DNA from: Belliella buryatensis | Lineage (GTDB): Bacteria; Bacteroidota; Bacteroidia; Cytophagales; Cyclobacteriaceae | DNA length: 64,000 nucleotides | Assembly (NCBI RefSeq): GCF_900188245.1 | Contig: NZ_FZOK01000006.1 | Location: forward strand, 1 to 64,000 | Reading direction: 5' to 3' | The notes under the pieces: generated by a model | Database searches by the model: none | What the model was told of the DNA's origin: nothing | What the model saw: the letters and a program-made list of their open reading frames with translations, nothing else | Program-made: the position numbers and the translations under genes | Shown here: in pieces, positions 18,123 to 27,011 of the stretch | Layout: the number at the start of each line of letters is the position of its first letter | Numbering within the stretch: position 1 is the first letter of the stretch

Positions 18123-19540
18123 ATTTCAGCAAAGAATTAGAAGCATTAGAAATATTCAGTAGGGTAGGTAAGATAGCCGATGAAATGGGCTTAGAAACCT
18201 ACGTAGTAGGAGGGTATGTGCGTGATTTGATCATGGGCAGACCTTGTAAGGATATAGATTTTGTCTGTGTAGGGCCGGGTATATCCCTAGCTACTGCTGT
18301 TGCGGAAAGCTTTCCAAGCCATGTGCCACTTTCTGTTTTCAAAAACTTCGGAACAGCCATGATCAAGTTGGATGATTATGAAGTAGAGTTTGTCGGAGCG
18401 AGACGGGAATCCTATAAATCTGACTCCAGAAAGCCAATCGTAGAGGATGGAACACTGCAAGAAGATCAGGAAAGGAGGGACTTCACCATCAATGCCATGG
18501 CCATCTGTGTCAATCAAGATCGTTTTGGTGAATTAATTGACCCTTTCGATGGATTGAAAGATATCAAACGAAAAATCATCAAAACACCTACTGACCCCAA
18601 TGTTACTTTTTCAGATGATCCTTTGCGCATGATGCGGGCGGTGAGGTTTGCTTCCCAATTGCAATTTGATATAAATGCCGATACTTTTGAAGGCTTGGTA
18701 AATAATGCCCACCGCTTAAGTATCATTTCTGGTGAGCGGATCATTGACGAGTTGAATAAGATGATCATGGTGGATAAGCCATCCTATGGCTTCAAGTTGC
18801 TCTTTGCTAGTAAGCTTCTTCATGAGTTTTTTCCAGAAATGGTAGAATTGCAGGGTGTGGACTCAGTGGGAGACAAATCACACAAGGATAATTTCTATCA
18901 TACGCTTCAAGTACTCGATAATATCTGTACGATGACAGATAACTTATGGCTTCGTTGGGCGGCTATCATGCATGATATCGCCAAACCTGCTACCAAGCGA
19001 TTCAATGCCAAAGTAGGCTGGACTTTTCATGGACATGAGGATAAGGGAGCTAGGATGACCCCGGGAATATTTAGAAGGCTCAAGCTTCCAATGGACGAGC
19101 GGATGAAATATGTGCAATTGCTGGTGAAACTACACTTACGACCGATTGCTTTGGTCAGTGATAAGGTGACAGATTCAGCAGTGAGAAGATTGCTGTTTGA
19201 TGCTGGAGATGCCATTGATGACCTGATGAAGCTCTGTCGTGCGGATGTGACATCCAAGAATAACAATAAAGTTCAGCGCTATTTGGCTAATTTTGACAAG
19301 GTAGAACAGAAGATCTTAGAGGTGGAAGAGAAAGATCAAGTGAGAAATTTTCAGCCACCTGTTTCGGGAGAAGAAATTATGTCTATTTTTGGCCTCGATC
19401 CTTCCCGAATCATCGGAGATCTCAAAGAAGAAATCAAAGAAGCCATCTTGGAAGGTATCATCCAAAACAATAAAGAAGAAGCTTTGCAGTTATTGTACCA
19501 TTTAGCTGAACAAAGAGGACTGAAACGTAAAACAGAATAA
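18119..19540 (+). CDS. cca: CCA tRNA nucleotidyltransferase / poly(A) polymerase family with HD domain
   Basis: A 473-residue class II nucleotidyltransferase. The N-terminal catalytic domain shows YVVGGYVRDLIMGRPCKDIDFVCVG (residues about 28-52, GG and DxD metal motifs), then RRDFTINAMA and the RNA-binding motif DPLRMMRAVRFASQL. An HD domain follows with WAAIMHDIAKPATKRF and HGHEDKGARM. It should add CCA to tRNA 3' ends, which is needed here because the tRNA-Gln gene in this window does not encode CCA. Poly(A) polymerase function is an alternative. It is coupled to the gene before and lies 6 bp from the TPR gene after. Confidence 0.92.
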   Translation: MNFSKELEALEIFSRVGKIADEMGLETYVVGGYVRDLIMGRPCKDIDFVCVGPGISLATAVAESFPSHVPLSVFKNFGTAMIKLDDYEVEFVGARRESYKSDSRKPIVEDGTLQEDQERRDFTINAMAICVNQDRFGELIDPFDGLKDIKRKIIKTPTDPNVTFSDDPLRMMRAVRFASQLQFDINADTFEGLVNNAHRLSIISGERIIDELNKMIMVDKPSYGFKLLFASKLLHEFFPEMVELQGVDSVGDKSHKDNFYHTLQVLDNICTMTDNLWLRWAAIMHDIAKPATKRFNAKVGWTFHGHEDKGARMTPGIFRRLKLPMDERMKYVQLLVKLHLRPIALVSDKVTDSAVRRLLFDAGDAIDDLMKLCRADVTSKNNNKVQRYLANFDKVEQKILEVEEKDQVRNFQPPVSGEEIMSIFGLDPSRIIGDLKEEIKEAILEGIIQNNKEEALQLLYHLAEQRGLKRKTE

Positions 19541-19546
19541 ATTCAG

Positions 19547-20257
19547 ATGATGAACAGAATGAGATTACTTGTAGTGCTAATGCTACTTGCTGTAGTACCT
19601 GCGATGGCTCAGGAAACACCCGCCAACGCCGAGACACCCGAATCAATCAGAAAAAGAAACGAAACTGACCAGCGAGTCTATCAATTGGCTATCCGCTATA
19701 ATGACATGGCTGTAGCTCGAACAAAACTCATGGAACTGATTGAAAGAAACCCCACAAATGCTAGATATGGGGAATTACTGGCGACATTGTACTTTGAGAC
19801 TAACCAATTTAGTGCGGCTGCTCTGACAGCATTGGACGTACTTCAGGTTAACGATAGGAGTATTGAAGCTTTAGAGATTGCAGCTTATTCTCTGGAGCAG
19901 ATTGGGGCATTGGATAGATCCTTGACTCAATTTGAGCGCTTATATTTATTGACCGATGATATTTTTGCTTTGTATAAGTCTGCTTACCTGCAGTTCAGTT
20001 TGAAGAAATTTGATGAAGCCATGAATTCCATCAATATGTTGGTGAAAAACGCGAAATCAGCAGAAGAGAAATTGGGTTTCCCAATCTCAGACACAGAAAA
20101 CCAAGAGGTAAGTATGAGAGCAGCAGCTTTGAACTTGAAGGCACTAGTCTATGTAGAACAAGGCAGTACAGAAGATGCTAGAAAAGCTTACCAAGAGGCT
20201 TTAGCTTTAGAACCTGACTTCAAGTTAGCCAAAGATGGGCTAAATGACCTGAAATAA
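19547..20257 (+). CDS. Secreted tetratricopeptide-repeat protein
   Basis: A 236-residue protein with an N-terminal signal peptide (MRLLVVLMLLAVVPAMAQ, cleavage near residue 22). From about residue 40 it consists of helical repeats of TPR type, clearest at the end (ALNLKALVYVEQGSTEDARKAYQEALALEPDFKLAKDGL). The mature protein should be periplasmic and act as a binding scaffold; the partner is unknown. It starts 6 bp after the nucleotidyltransferase and ends the operon before the terminator at 20291. Confidence 0.85.
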   Translation: MMNRMRLLVVLMLLAVVPAMAQETPANAETPESIRKRNETDQRVYQLAIRYNDMAVARTKLMELIERNPTNARYGELLATLYFETNQFSAAALTALDVLQVNDRSIEALEIAAYSLEQIGALDRSLTQFERLYLLTDDIFALYKSAYLQFSLKKFDEAMNSINMLVKNAKSAEEKLGFPISDTENQEVSMRAAALNLKALVYVEQGSTEDARKAYQEALALEPDFKLAKDGLNDLK

Positions 20258-20290
20258 TTTCCTTGACAAATCTCAGTCAAATGTCCTTTA

Positions 20291-20325
20291 ATAGGCCTCG
20301 AAAAGAACATCATTTCGAGGCCTAT
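20291..20325. terminator. Bidirectional terminator
   Basis: A 13-bp perfect stem (20291-20303 with 20313-20325) with a 9-nt loop, between the convergent TPR gene (ends 20257) and the DinB gene (ends 20336). Confidence 0.88.
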
Positions 20326-20335
20326 TTATTTACAC

Positions 20336-20875
20336 TCAATCCAATAAGTTTCTCGCTTGAAGCAAGTGACGTCTTTCGTGTTCAATGATGATTGCTATGG
20401 CTTGATCTAATCTATAGACGATTAGTCTATTGGCAGGAGAGTGGATGATGCTGCATTTTTGGATATGGGAATCGAGTTCTTTGATTTTTGCAATCAATGC
20501 TTGTTGATGCTTTTCAAATTTTCGGATAATATCGTATTGTTCTCCAGAGGATACATGAGGTTCCCAAAGTGGAAAAGTCTTGACTTTTTTAGTATTGGAA
20601 ACTACCACTGATTTCATAATCATGTCTCCAAGCATTTTTGGGAAGAAGGCGATTTTAGAAATAAACGCCAATTGCAATTCGCCTTTTTTGAGTTTATCGA
20701 AAATAGGGAAATAGCTGTTGTTCAGCATGATCAAATGTTCTAAGTTCTCAGCGATGCTCCAAGTTTTAGCATTCGGCTTTTGGAATAAGACTTCCTGAGA
20801 TAATTCCCCAAAAGTGTTCTTGACCTCTTCCGTGATTTCTTGAAGTGCTTTGGTATAACTTGTAGTCAGAGTCAT
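20336..20875 (-). CDS. DinB-like four-helix metal-binding protein
   Basis: A 179-residue protein of the DinB/YfiT-like superfamily. It shows WSIAENLEHLIMLNNSYF (first His ligand region) and a C-terminal EHERRHLLQARNLL with the closing His of the metal triad. The family is a four-helix bundle; some members are thiol-dependent S-transferases, most are unassigned. No signal peptide. It has its own -7 box (20895-20902) and is divergent from yjdM. Confidence 0.85.
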   Translation of the reverse strand: MTLTTSYTKALQEITEEVKNTFGELSQEVLFQKPNAKTWSIAENLEHLIMLNNSYFPIFDKLKKGELQLAFISKIAFFPKMLGDMIMKSVVVSNTKKVKTFPLWEPHVSSGEQYDIIRKFEKHQQALIAKIKELDSHIQKCSIIHSPANRLIVYRLDQAIAIIIEHERRHLLQARNLLD

Positions 20876-20894
20876 GATTTAGCGGGTTATTACA

Positions 20895-20902
20895 CAAAGG
20901 TA
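20895..20902 (-). promoter_or_regulatory. -7 box of the DinB-like gene
   Basis: Minus-strand TACCTTTG, a full match to TAnnTTTG, 19 bp before the ATG at 20875, implying a short leader of about 15 nt. Confidence 0.55.
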
Positions 20903-20955
20903 ATGCTTATAAATTAGTTTCTATTTACAAATGGGATCATTAGCTAGGGAATTGA

Positions 20956-20963
20956 TATCTTTG
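20956..20963 (+). promoter_or_regulatory. -7 box abutting the yjdM start
   Basis: TATCTTTG matches TAnnTTTG fully and ends only 4 bp before the ATG at 20968. If used, transcription would start at or next to the initiation codon, giving a leaderless mRNA. Confidence 0.5.
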
Positions 20964-20967
20964 TCTC

Positions 20968-21300
20968 ATGCAAAATATCCCAGCTTGCCCCGCTTGTAAT
21001 TCCCCATATGCTTACGAGACAGATAATGGATTCTCCTGCCCTGAATGTGCTTTTGAATGGATCCACGAATCTACAGAAGAATCAGAAATTCTAATTAAAG
21101 ATGCCAATGGAACGGTATTGACAGCTGGTGATACGGTAGTAGTCATCAAAGATCTCCCTGTCAAAGGTGCTCCTAAACCAATCAAAGCTGGTACGAAAGT
21201 AAAGAATATTAGACTAGTAGAAGGTGACCATAACATTGATTGTAAAATTGATGGTTTTGGTGCTATGGCATTGAAATCAGAGTTTGTGAGGAAGGCATAA
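20968..21300 (+). CDS. yjdM: YjdM/PhnA-family zinc-ribbon protein
   Basis: A 110-residue protein with an N-terminal zinc ribbon ([21 protein letters not shown], four cysteines as CxxC pairs at about residues 7-10 and 24-27) and a C-terminal SH3-like beta domain ([30 protein letters not shown]). This is the family once named PhnA for alkylphosphonate uptake; it is not phosphonoacetate hydrolase and its role is unknown. It is monocistronic. The 21301-21590 stretch after it is extremely AT-rich with no gene seen. Confidence 0.92.
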   Translation: MQNIPACPACNSPYAYETDNGFSCPECAFEWIHESTEESEILIKDANGTVLTAGDTVVVIKDLPVKGAPKPIKAGTKVKNIRLVEGDHNIDCKIDGFGAMALKSEFVRKA

Positions 21301-21614
21301 GCATATAAGACAGGAATTTGATTGAATTTTTTTATTTCATGAAAAATAGAACAAAACTAATACTGTTTTCTTTTCAAGCTCTGAAATTCATTTTTTCTGA
21401 TTTGAAAAGTATTTTTCTAAATACCAAAAATTCTTAAATTTTTACTGTGAAAAAAGTTATAAAATTTTGATAATTAATGATTTACAAATTTTTATTTTTT
21501 AAAACTTTTAAACTATCTTGCATGCATCAGCAGGAAATATGGCTATGTTATAAATCTTGCCTTTAATCAAAAAGTACAATTTAGCATTCGATTGTGAGCC
21601 CTATTACGAAACAT

Positions 21615-22919
21615 ATGATCCCTGATTACCTCATCAAATCAACCCAACTCTTTGTGGTGGGTTTGGATATTGAGGGATGGATCAGTACGACGGGGTTGAA
21701 ATTTGAAGAGGAATTTATGCTCTTCAAAAAAGAGTACATCAACAAGCCTTTCATTTCGTTTTTGGATCCTTCAGAAGAGGGGTTATTTGAATTTTTACTG
21801 TCCGATTTACTAGAGACACCGAACAAAAGTAAACAGGTGTTTTTAAGTTTTTCCAATCAGAAAAAGATCAATTGGGAGTTTTCTATCCTCAAGTCAGACG
21901 AAGGAGATATTGAAGGAATTCTTGGCATAGGTCAAGAGGTAGTTGTTTCCAAGGAGTCTCATGATAGCGTAGAGCGCTTCTTTGGTCAAGCTGGTATCAA
22001 AATCAATACTACCGAGGACGTTTATATCAAGCTTAACTCAAACTGGGAATTGACAGCCATCAACGATCCTGCCCAGCGATATTTTAACAAATGCAGTAAC
22101 TCCTTACTTAATAAGACTATTTGGCAAGTATACCCTAGCAAAAAAATCCATCAGTTTGCACTGGAATTTAAGAAGGCAAGGGAAGGTCAAGATATCATCA
22201 GTTTTGAGGAATATAGAGGGGATATCAATCGCTGGTATAAGGTCTTCTTGATCAATCACGAAGAAGAATTGCATGCTTTACTTCAAGATATTACTGACGA
22301 ACATTTAAAACGCTTAGAATCCGAACAAGCAAATATTACCTTACAACAAATTTTGGATCAAGCTGAAGAGAGTCATTTTTTAATTGACTTAGAATTAAAC
22401 GTAATAGGCTTCAACGAGAATGCTAAAAAATTGGTAAAGTGCCATTTCAAAAAGAATCTTAAACAAGGAGATGATTTCTTACCTTATCTCATGAATGGAA
22501 TGGAAGAGCAGTTTCTCAAAGACCTAGAAAATGTTTTTGCAGGAAAATCTATCTCTTATGAAAAAGAAATTAAACATTCCAGAACAGGTGAGGAATTATG
22601 GTTTGAGCATAAGTTTTCCCCACTTTTCAATGCGGACAAAAAGGTGATTGGATTTGTCTATTCAAATAAAAATATTGTAGAGAAAAAACAAGAGTACAAA
22701 CGAGTAGAGGAAAAAAATAAGGTTTTGAGAGAGGTGGCCTATATTCAGTCACATATGCTTCGATCTCCTTTATCTTCCATGCTGGGTTTGTTAGACTTGA
22801 TAGACAAGAAGCAGCTTGATGCAGAAAATACAAAGTACTTCTCATATTTGAAACCGTTGGCACAGGAGCTTGACATGGTGATTCGAGAAAACGCCCGCAA
22901 GGTCAACGAGTTTGATTAA
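21615..22919 (+). CDS. Multi-PAS sensor protein with HisKA but no ATPase domain
   Basis: A 434-residue cytoplasmic protein with three PAS-like sensor units (about residues 1-115, 120-235 and 240-365) and a C-terminal HisKA helix pair with REVAYIQSHMLRSPLSSM, the H-box form common in Bacteroidota PAS kinases. The phospho-acceptor His lies 54 residues from the C-terminus and the protein ends after the dimerisation helices: the HATPase_c domain is absent. A terminator follows within 35 bp, and no ATPase fragment is seen after it, so it looks intact. It may be phosphorylated by another kinase or act as a dimerisation/decoy partner. A GTG at 21594 is an alternative start. Confidence 0.8.
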   Translation: MIPDYLIKSTQLFVVGLDIEGWISTTGLKFEEEFMLFKKEYINKPFISFLDPSEEGLFEFLLSDLLETPNKSKQVFLSFSNQKKINWEFSILKSDEGDIEGILGIGQEVVVSKESHDSVERFFGQAGIKINTTEDVYIKLNSNWELTAINDPAQRYFNKCSNSLLNKTIWQVYPSKKIHQFALEFKKAREGQDIISFEEYRGDINRWYKVFLINHEEELHALLQDITDEHLKRLESEQANITLQQILDQAEESHFLIDLELNVIGFNENAKKLVKCHFKKNLKQGDDFLPYLMNGMEEQFLKDLENVFAGKSISYEKEIKHSRTGEELWFEHKFSPLFNADKKVIGFVYSNKNIVEKKQEYKRVEEKNKVLREVAYIQSHMLRSPLSSMLGLLDLIDKKQLDAENTKYFSYLKPLAQELDMVIRENARKVNEFD

Positions 22920-22953
22920 GACAGTTTTTCATAATGTTATCTTGACTAAAAAC

Positions 22954-22984
22954 CCAGATAGAGCTTTCTATCTGGTTTTTTTTT
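22954..22984 (+). terminator. Terminator after the PAS protein gene
   Basis: A 9-bp perfect stem (22954-22962 with 22967-22975), 4-nt loop, then nine T (22976-22984). Confidence 0.92.
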
Positions 22985-23127
22985 GCCATTATGTTGCATG
23001 CTAGGGAGGATTTTTAAAGCATTTCAAAAACTAAATAGCAAACATTCTGTTTACAAATTACCAAAGTCTGTGCTTCCTTGTGGGAAGTGCTACACAGATT
23101 GGTCATTTCACATCAAGGTATGATAAA

Positions 23128-23544
23128 ATGAAAGACGTATTGAAAAATTATAATTCTAATGGAAACGGTCATACTGATTCAAATGAGCAAAGTGCTGATT
23201 CAGAGCTCTTAATCAAAGGTGCCATTTTCGTTAGAAATAAAGGAAATCTTGTTAAAGTAAAGTTTGAAAACATCCTTTGGATGAAAGGCGATGGAAATTA
23301 CACCACTCTTGTGACCAGGGATTCAGTATATTCTTTAAGAAATATTTTGAAGGATTTTGAATCTGTTTTACCAGAGTCGGATTTTATGAGAATTCATAAA
23401 AGTTACATTGTACGTTTAGAAGAGATCGTTGCTATTAATCCACGAGAGATAATGGTAGGCAAGGATAGTGTGCCGGTAGGAAGGACATATTACCAAAATC
23501 TAATTAATGGAATCAATAAATTGAGCTCAGGGGGATCAGATTGA
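23128..23544 (+). CDS. LytTR-type DNA-binding regulator without receiver
   Basis: A 138-residue protein. After a polar Asn/Ser-rich linker (about residues 1-40) comes one LytTR domain with GDGNYTTLVTRDSVYSLR, FMRIHKSYIVRLEEI and VPVGRTYYQNL. LytTR domains bind direct repeats upstream of targets. No response-regulator receiver domain is present, so input must come by another route or by DNA binding alone. The open frame extends to a GTG at 23080, but the ATG at 23128 is favoured. It is next to the PAS protein but separated by a terminator. Confidence 0.85.
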   Translation: MKDVLKNYNSNGNGHTDSNEQSADSELLIKGAIFVRNKGNLVKVKFENILWMKGDGNYTTLVTRDSVYSLRNILKDFESVLPESDFMRIHKSYIVRLEEIVAINPREIMVGKDSVPVGRTYYQNLINGINKLSSGGSD

Positions 23545-23556
23545 ATCTCCCTTTTT
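23530..23556 (+). terminator. Terminator overlapping the LytTR gene end
   Basis: GGGGGAT (23530-23536) pairs with ATCTCCC (23545-23551) through one G-U pair, followed by five T. The stem includes the last codons of the gene. Confidence 0.55.
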
Positions 23557-23563
23557 GATTTTT

Positions 23564-24781
23564 CTAACTTTTCCAAAGTAAGCTGCTATCTCCATAACTT
23601 AAGAATCTATATTCCATCTCGAGCGCTTGCTTGTATATTTCTTTCCAATTTCCATTGGTAAAGGCTGCCACCAGTAATATTAATGTGGAACCAGGTTGGT
23701 GAAAATTAGTTACTAATCCATCACAAACTTTAAAATCGTAGCCTGGCATGATAAATATTTCTGTACTTCCTGTTATTTCATCTAAATTCTCCAAAATCAT
23801 CATTTTCAAAATTGCCGCAAAGCTTTCCTGCCTGCTTGGTAGTGGCATGTGAAATTCATAAGGGTAAAGTTTGGGAATCAAGAATGGTACATGTCCTTCG
23901 TTGATCAATTTCACACCATACCAATATAAGCTTTCAAGAGAGCGCATGGAGGTAGTGCCTACTGCGATCAGTTTATCATTGTGATTGGCTAGGGATGTAA
24001 TGGTGGACTTCGAAACAACAACTTGCTCGCTATGCATGGCATGGTCTGTGATTTTTTCTGCTTTGATTGGCTGAAAAGTGCCAGCACCTACATGTAGGGT
24101 TAGGAATGCTTCTTTTACTTCATTTCTAGAAAGTTTCCCCAATACTTCTTCTGTAAAGTGTAATCCGGCAGTAGGAGCGGCGACTGCACCTTCTTTTTTT
24201 GAGTAGACTGTCTGATATCTTGGCTTGTCTACTTCTGTAGCCTTTCTGTTAAGATAAGGAGGAAGTGGAACTTCTCCAGATGCTTCCACAATGGATACAA
24301 AGGGAGCATTTCCCGTCCAAGTGAATTTCACGATTCTACGCGCTCGGTCTTCAAGGTGTGCTTTCAGCTGAATTCGAGTGCCCTGATAGATCACTTCTCC
24401 ACTCAAGACCTCCCCATCTTTCCATTTTTTCTGATTTCCAATCATCGTCTCCCATGTGACAGACACGGTATTGATCATGACTTCATTGATGACTGTGGTG
24501 GGTAGTAGCGGTTTTAGCAAAAATATTTCAACTTTCGCTCCAGTCTCTCTTTGAAAAATCAACCTAGCTGGGATCACTTTTGTATTATTAAATACCATCA
24601 AGCTACCCGAAGGAATCAAATCAGGAAGTTGACTAAAGGCTAAATGATTAATTAAGCCGTTCTTGTATTGAAGCAATTTCGAAGCGTCTCTTTTTTCGAG
24701 TGGAAACTTGGCGATTTTTTCCTCTGGTAGGGTATATTCGTAATCTGATAACTTTAGCTGATCAAGTGTGTTTGATGACAT
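23564..24781 (-). CDS. queA: S-adenosylmethionine:tRNA ribosyltransferase-isomerase
   Basis: A 405-residue QueA, which moves the ribosyl unit of SAM to preQ1 in tRNA to make epoxyqueuosine. Family segments are LSDYEYTLPEEKIAKFPLEKRDASKLL, VFNNTKVIPARL, AAPTAGLHFTEEVL, HVGAGTFQPIKAE and TNFHQPGSTLILLVAAF. It is about 55 residues longer than E. coli QueA, as in other Bacteroidota, mainly by a mid-protein insert (residues about 95-150). A glutamyl-Q-tRNA synthetase gene at 42368 acts on the same modified tRNA class. Confidence 0.95.
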   Translation of the reverse strand: MSSNTLDQLKLSDYEYTLPEEKIAKFPLEKRDASKLLQYKNGLINHLAFSQLPDLIPSGSLMVFNNTKVIPARLIFQRETGAKVEIFLLKPLLPTTVINEVMINTVSVTWETMIGNQKKWKDGEVLSGEVIYQGTRIQLKAHLEDRARRIVKFTWTGNAPFVSIVEASGEVPLPPYLNRKATEVDKPRYQTVYSKKEGAVAAPTAGLHFTEEVLGKLSRNEVKEAFLTLHVGAGTFQPIKAEKITDHAMHSEQVVVSKSTITSLANHNDKLIAVGTTSMRSLESLYWYGVKLINEGHVPFLIPKLYPYEFHMPLPSRQESFAAILKMMILENLDEITGSTEIFIMPGYDFKVCDGLVTNFHQPGSTLILLVAAFTNGNWKEIYKQALEMEYRFLSYGDSSLLWKS

Positions 24782-24810
24782 AGGAAATGATATACTGCTA
24801 TATTAGAGTG

Positions 24811-24818
24811 CAAAGATA
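24811..24818 (-). promoter_or_regulatory. -7 box of queA
   Basis: Minus-strand TATCTTTG, a full match to TAnnTTTG, 29 bp before the queA ATG. Confidence 0.5.
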
Positions 24819-24878
24819 ATCGATTATGCTCATCTGCCATGATCCTAAGAGAAGTAGAAGAAAAATTAATAAGCAACC

Positions 24879-25964
24879 ATGAAAGCCTTAAGAAATCTAG
24901 TTTTTGGATATAAGAAACATATTTTAGACTTCAAATTTGATGCTGGTACTTCCAGAGGTGTCTTGAAGCAAAAGGAGACATTTTATATTTCAGTATGTGA
25001 AAAATCCTTTCCAGATACCATTGGCTACGGCGAAGCTGGACCTTTGCCAAAATTAAGTCTGGATGATTTTCCTGATTTTGAGCAAAGACTTGCCGAGTTG
25101 ATTAGCCAGTTTAATGATCAAGATTTATCATTGGAGCATATTGCTTTAGATGACTTTGTGAGCTTACATGTTCCTGCTCACTATCCAAGTATTCGATTTG
25201 CCATAGAAACTGCCTTGTTGGATTTGAGAAATGGAGGTCAGCGGTTAATCTTTCCTTCTGATTTCACTATCAAGAATAAGTCCATTCCTATCAATGGATT
25301 GATTTGGATGGGGGATAGAGAATTTATGCTGGAGCAGATAGATCATAAACTCAATGATGGTTTCAGCTGTATCAAAATGAAAATTGGAGCTATAGATTTT
25401 GATCAGGAATGCGAACTACTAGGATATATCAGAAAGGAATATGATGCATCTCAAATTACCTTGCGCGTAGACGCCAATGGTGCTTTTAGTCCTAGTGATG
25501 CATTAGAAAAGTTAAATCGCCTTGCTACTTATGATTTACACAGCATCGAGCAACCCATCAAACAAGGTCAAATTGAAGCCATGAGACGGCTTTGCGAAGT
25601 AACTCCGCTTCCCATTGCTCTGGATGAAGAACTGATAGGAGTGGTTGATTTTGAAGAGAAGAGGTTGCTTCTAGAAAAGGTCAAGCCACAATTTATTATT
25701 TTAAAACCTACATTGGTGGGAGGACTTCGTTCTTGTGATGATTGGATTGCTTTAGCAGAGAAAATGAATATTGGCTGGTGGATAACCTCTGCCTTGGAAA
25801 GTAATATTGGACTAAATGCCATTGCTCAATACACAGCTACTTTTGAACCATATATGCCTCAGGGGCTAGGAACTGGTCAACTCTATCACAATAATATTGA
25901 ATCTCCATTGAAAATAGATTCAGGTACACTTATTTATGATAGACAGCTTGATTGGGGGATATGA
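24879..25964 (+). CDS. menC: Enolase-superfamily enzyme, probable o-succinylbenzoate synthase
   Basis: A 361-residue muconate-lactonizing subgroup enzyme. The N-terminal capping domain (1-110) is followed by a barrel with the catalytic KMK motif in CIKMKIGAIDF, metal ligands in VDANG, IEQP and LDEE, and the second lysine in ILKPTLVGG. In this subgroup o-succinylbenzoate synthase (menaquinone pathway) and dipeptide epimerase are hard to separate. The WWITSALESNIGLNAIAQ block and overall length fit Bacteroidota MenC best. No other men gene is adjacent, so the assignment is moderate. Confidence 0.78.
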   Translation: MKALRNLVFGYKKHILDFKFDAGTSRGVLKQKETFYISVCEKSFPDTIGYGEAGPLPKLSLDDFPDFEQRLAELISQFNDQDLSLEHIALDDFVSLHVPAHYPSIRFAIETALLDLRNGGQRLIFPSDFTIKNKSIPINGLIWMGDREFMLEQIDHKLNDGFSCIKMKIGAIDFDQECELLGYIRKEYDASQITLRVDANGAFSPSDALEKLNRLATYDLHSIEQPIKQGQIEAMRRLCEVTPLPIALDEELIGVVDFEEKRLLLEKVKPQFIILKPTLVGGLRSCDDWIALAEKMNIGWWITSALESNIGLNAIAQYTATFEPYMPQGLGTGQLYHNNIESPLKIDSGTLIYDRQLDWGI

Positions 25965-26161
25965 ATATTCACAATTGAGCTAACAATTTAATTTGATTGA
26001 CACTCAATTATTGCGCAAATCGTCGCCATGCAATTGACTACCATCACTTGTCAACCACCAGTGAGGTTCATAAGGATTACTTCTTATTATTACTGGTGTG
26101 AAAACGGATAACCATTTTGGACTAATTGAGGATCAAGGAATTCAAAAGAAGATTAAAAACA

Positions 26162-26195
26162 AAAAGCGGTTCAAACCAAAGTTTGAACCGCTTTT
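26162..26195 (-). terminator. Terminator after the cold-shock gene
   Basis: A 15-bp perfect stem (26162-26176 with 26181-26195) and CAAA loop; on the minus strand it is followed by TTTGTTTTTAATC. It starts 21 bp after the csp stop. The remainder of the gap 25965-26161 holds nothing I recognise. Confidence 0.92.
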
Positions 26196-26216
26196 GAGGT
26201 TGTCAATGAATATGTA

Positions 26217-26408
26217 TTAAGCTAACTTTACATTCACTGCGTTAAGGCCTTTTCTTCCTTCTTTAAGGTCGAAAGTCACTGAATCATCTTCTCTGATTTC
26301 GTCAACCAATCCTGAGATGTGTACAAAATACTCTTTAGAAGATTCATCTTCGATGATAAAACCGAATCCTTTGGACTCATTAAAAAATTTTACTTTTCCT
26401 GTGTTCAT
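26217..26408 (-). CDS. Cold-shock domain protein
   Basis: A 63-residue single cold-shock domain with RNP1 KGFGFI and RNP2-like YFVHISGL. These OB-fold proteins bind single-stranded RNA/DNA and act as RNA chaperones. Length is typical of CspA-like proteins. It is monocistronic, with a consensus -7 box 28 bp upstream and a strong terminator. The long AT-rich region upstream (26409-26600) may include a structured leader, but I see no clear cold-shock box. Confidence 0.95.
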   Translation of the reverse strand: MNTGKVKFFNESKGFGFIIEDESSKEYFVHISGLVDEIREDDSVTFDLKEGRKGLNAVNVKLA

Positions 26409-26436
26409 GATAATATTATTGAATTAATTAATGATT

Positions 26437-26444
26437 CAAAGGTA
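26437..26444 (-). promoter_or_regulatory. -7 box of the cold-shock gene
   Basis: Minus-strand TACCTTTG, a full match to TAnnTTTG. A TTTTT tract about 17 bp upstream may act as the -33 region. The leader would be about 25 nt. Confidence 0.6.
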
Positions 26445-26615
26445 CGCATACTTTCCACATTAAAAACTTATTTGTAAAATATTTTTTTGTAAAGTTTATA
26501 TTTTACCAAAATATACATCAAAACATCTTAGATAATTCGATTGATTTTTATCAAATCTTTGGTAATAAAGTACTTCGGTAAAAAAACACTTTCATCATAA
26601 TTGAGTTTTGAGGAT

Positions 26616-27011
26616 ATGGAAGCATATGCATTAGTTGACAATTCAGAATTCCCCTTAGTCATGATTTCTTTTACGGGAAATAAAAGTACAGACGAAAACT
26701 TTCAAGCCTATTTGGCATCAACGAAAGCAGTTTACAGACATGAAAGGAAATTAGCGATTATTTTTGACGCGACTTTTGCAGGAGTTCCTTCAATCAAGCA
26801 TCAAAAAATGCAAGCCAATTGGCTCAAGGAGAACGAACCTTTGATGCAGCAGTATTGTATTGCAACGGCTTATGTCATTCCCAATATGGCAGTAAGAACA
26901 GTGCTCAAATTTATATTTGCACTTCAAAAGCAACCTGTACCTTATCAAATATTTGAAAAGCAACAAGATGCTAGACATTGGATAGATGGTTTGTTGAGTA
27001 AGTCACATTGA
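26616..27011 (+). CDS. STAS/SpoIIAA-like hypothetical protein
   Basis: A 131-residue soluble protein with an alternating beta-alpha pattern: FPLVMISFTG, then a helix (TDENFQAYLASTKAVYRH), KLAIIFDATFAGVPS, a second helix, and CIATAYVIPNMAVRTVLKFIFAL. This resembles the SpoIIAA-like/STAS fold seen in many small Bacteroidota proteins, though a confident family call is not possible by eye. The ATG at 26616 follows a GAGG ribosome-binding site, and the open frame from TTG at 26601 is therefore rejected. It is monocistronic. Confidence 0.6.
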   Translation: MEAYALVDNSEFPLVMISFTGNKSTDENFQAYLASTKAVYRHERKLAIIFDATFAGVPSIKHQKMQANWLKENEPLMQQYCIATAYVIPNMAVRTVLKFIFALQKQPVPYQIFEKQQDARHWIDGLLSKSH

